5,821 nucleotides of DNA from an archaeon (lineage in GTDB: Archaea > Thermoproteota > Bathyarchaeia > TCS64). Under the pieces are notes generated by a model. The model was not told the origin of the DNA. It saw only the letters and a program-made list of their open reading frames with translations, and searched no databases. Both the position numbers and the translations under genes were made by a program. Of this stretch, positions 5,198-5,821 are shown one piece after another. The stretch lies in NCBI GenBank assembly GCA_020444005.1, contig JAHLLU010000136.1, positions 1 to 5,821 of the forward strand, read 5' to 3'. Within the stretch, counting starts at the first letter, position 1. Each line of letters opens with the position of its first letter.

Positions 5198-5821
5198 TTT
5201 GTTGCCTCCCTGAGTCCTTCTATGAATCTCATCCCAAGCTTCCGTGGAGCCACTGTGACCCGCAGATACTCTTCCTCAAACACGGTTTGTCTGCTTATTA
5301 TGATGCCTTGGTTTATGAGCGCCTCATATACCACATTTATTGACTTCTCTGTTTTAAAAAGCACAAAGCACGCATCAGATGGATAAGCTTCCACCCCGGG
5401 CACCTTGTTTAGCTCTGATATGAGCCACACTCTTTCCCTTATAGCATCCCCAACAGAGTCCAACACCGTCGGGGCTTGATCAATCATCTTGATCCCTGCT
5501 CTCAGTATCAGATTAGAGACCGGGTATGGCATCATGTATTTTTCCCGCAGAGTTGAAACAAGCTCCTCACATGCTAAACAGTATCCGAGTCTGAGCCCGG
5601 CTAATCCATATGCCTTGGAGAATGTACGTAGAATAATCAAGTTATCATACTCTTTGACCAGCTCTGCCAGAGTGTACTCTGAGTATTCCTGATAAGCCTC
5701 ATCCAATAACATCAACCCATCAAAACCCTCGATTAGCTTGATGACTGATTCCTCTGGAAACTGATTACCCGTAGGATTATTCGGGTTACAGATCACCAAT
5801 AACTCAGAGCCCTTTGCCAAC
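5194..5821 (-). CDS. hisC: Histidinol-phosphate aminotransferase, C-terminal part (runs off right edge)
   Basis: C-terminal 208 residues plus one base of a class I/II PLP-dependent aminotransferase; full-length HisC is about 350 residues, so roughly the first 140 are outside. Numbering from the first complete codon in the window: CNPNNPTG (11-18) is the cofactor-site Asn motif, LLLDEAYQEYS (38-48) holds the PLP-contacting Asp40 and Tyr43, RTFSKAYGLAGLRLGY (65-80) holds the Schiff-base lysine K69 and R77, and YLRVTVAPR (185-193) carries the arginine that normally binds the substrate carboxyl or phosphate. It makes histidinol phosphate from imidazole acetol phosphate and glutamate. The last motif usually reads LRITVG, so AP is a small deviation. 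Assignment as HisC, rather than another fold-type I aminotransferase, rests on the overall pattern and on the his operon. It overlaps the next gene as GTGA. The TTG at 5820-5818 is an internal codon, not a start. Confidence 0.93.
   Translation of the reverse strand, partial: LAKGSELLVICNPNNPTGNQFPEESVIKLIEGFDGLMLLDEAYQEYSEYTLAELVKEYDNLIILRTFSKAYGLAGLRLGYCLACEELVSTLREKYMMPYPVSNLILRAGIKMIDQAPTVLDSVGDAIRERVWLISELNKVPGVEAYPSDACFVLFKTEKSINVVYEALINQGIIISRQTVFEEEYLRVTVAPRKLGMRFIEGLREATK
5205..5210 (-). promoter_or_regulatory. Shine-Dalgarno site supporting the GTG start of the HAD gene
   Basis: The minus strand reads GGGAGG 7 nt before the GTG at 5197-5195. It lies inside the last codons of hisC, and the GTG overlaps the hisC TGA as GTGA. 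The good spacing supports GTG as the real start and avoids looking for a later ATG, which would remove the strand before motif I. Confidence 0.75.

Noticed and set aside
5818..5820. TTG as a possible start of a 208-residue aminotransferase
   Set aside because: The PLP-fold needs about 140 more N-terminal residues, and the frame continues to the window edge, so the gene is cut by the window, not truncated.
1..5821. CRISPR arrays, insertion sequences, tRNA or rRNA genes, large repeats, defence or phage genes
   Set aside because: No repeated units, transposase motifs or RNA-gene features were seen; coding sequence fills nearly the whole window.

Overview
The window holds one end of a compact histidine-biosynthesis operon on the minus strand, plus two metabolic genes at its left edge. 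In transcription order, right to left, the minus-strand genes are hisC (C-terminal part only), a HAD-family phosphatase, hisB, hisH, hisA, hisF and hisI. They are packed with 4-nt ATGA/GTGA overlaps, one 7-nt overlap and one 5-nt gap, so they almost certainly form one transcript whose promoter lies beyond the right edge. On the plus strand, a creatininase-family amidohydrolase gene converges on hisI, and the two stop codons overlap. At the far left, the 5' part of a nucleoside phosphorylase/nucleosidase gene is read on the minus strand, divergent from the creatininase-family gene.

The sequence suggests an archaeon; the exact lineage cannot be told. The reasons are: HisF carries the longer loop (about 15 residues more than bacterial HisF) that I recall from archaeal HisF; hisI and hisB are single-domain genes (no HisE fusion, no fused E. 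coli-type phosphatase); the two divergent genes lack Shine-Dalgarno sites but have AT-rich box-A-like elements about 25-28 nt upstream of their start codons, as in leaderless archaeal transcripts; and operon-internal genes use strong GGAGG/GGAGGTGA sites. A bacterium with an archaeal-like his operon is not excluded.

Layout: 1-251, nucleosidase (minus, incomplete); 252-331, divergent promoter region; 332-1075, creatininase family (plus); 1072-5821, his operon (minus). No stretch longer than 80 bases lacks a gene.

Function: HisI opens the ring of phosphoribosyl-AMP. HisA isomerises ProFAR to PRFAR. HisH and HisF together convert PRFAR and glutamine to imidazole glycerol phosphate and AICAR. 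HisB dehydrates imidazole glycerol phosphate and HisC transaminates the product to histidinol phosphate. The HAD protein sits between hisC and hisB and is the obvious candidate for the next step, removal of phosphate from histidinol phosphate. hisG, hisE and hisD are not in the window. The order is collinear with the E. coli operon hisGDCBHAFI, with the HAD gene in the place of the phosphatase half of E. coli hisB. Most of the window is conserved core metabolism. The points worth a second look are the unusual HAD phosphatase, deviations in normally conserved HisB and HisI motifs, and the overlapping regulatory and termination signals at the edges of the plus-strand gene.
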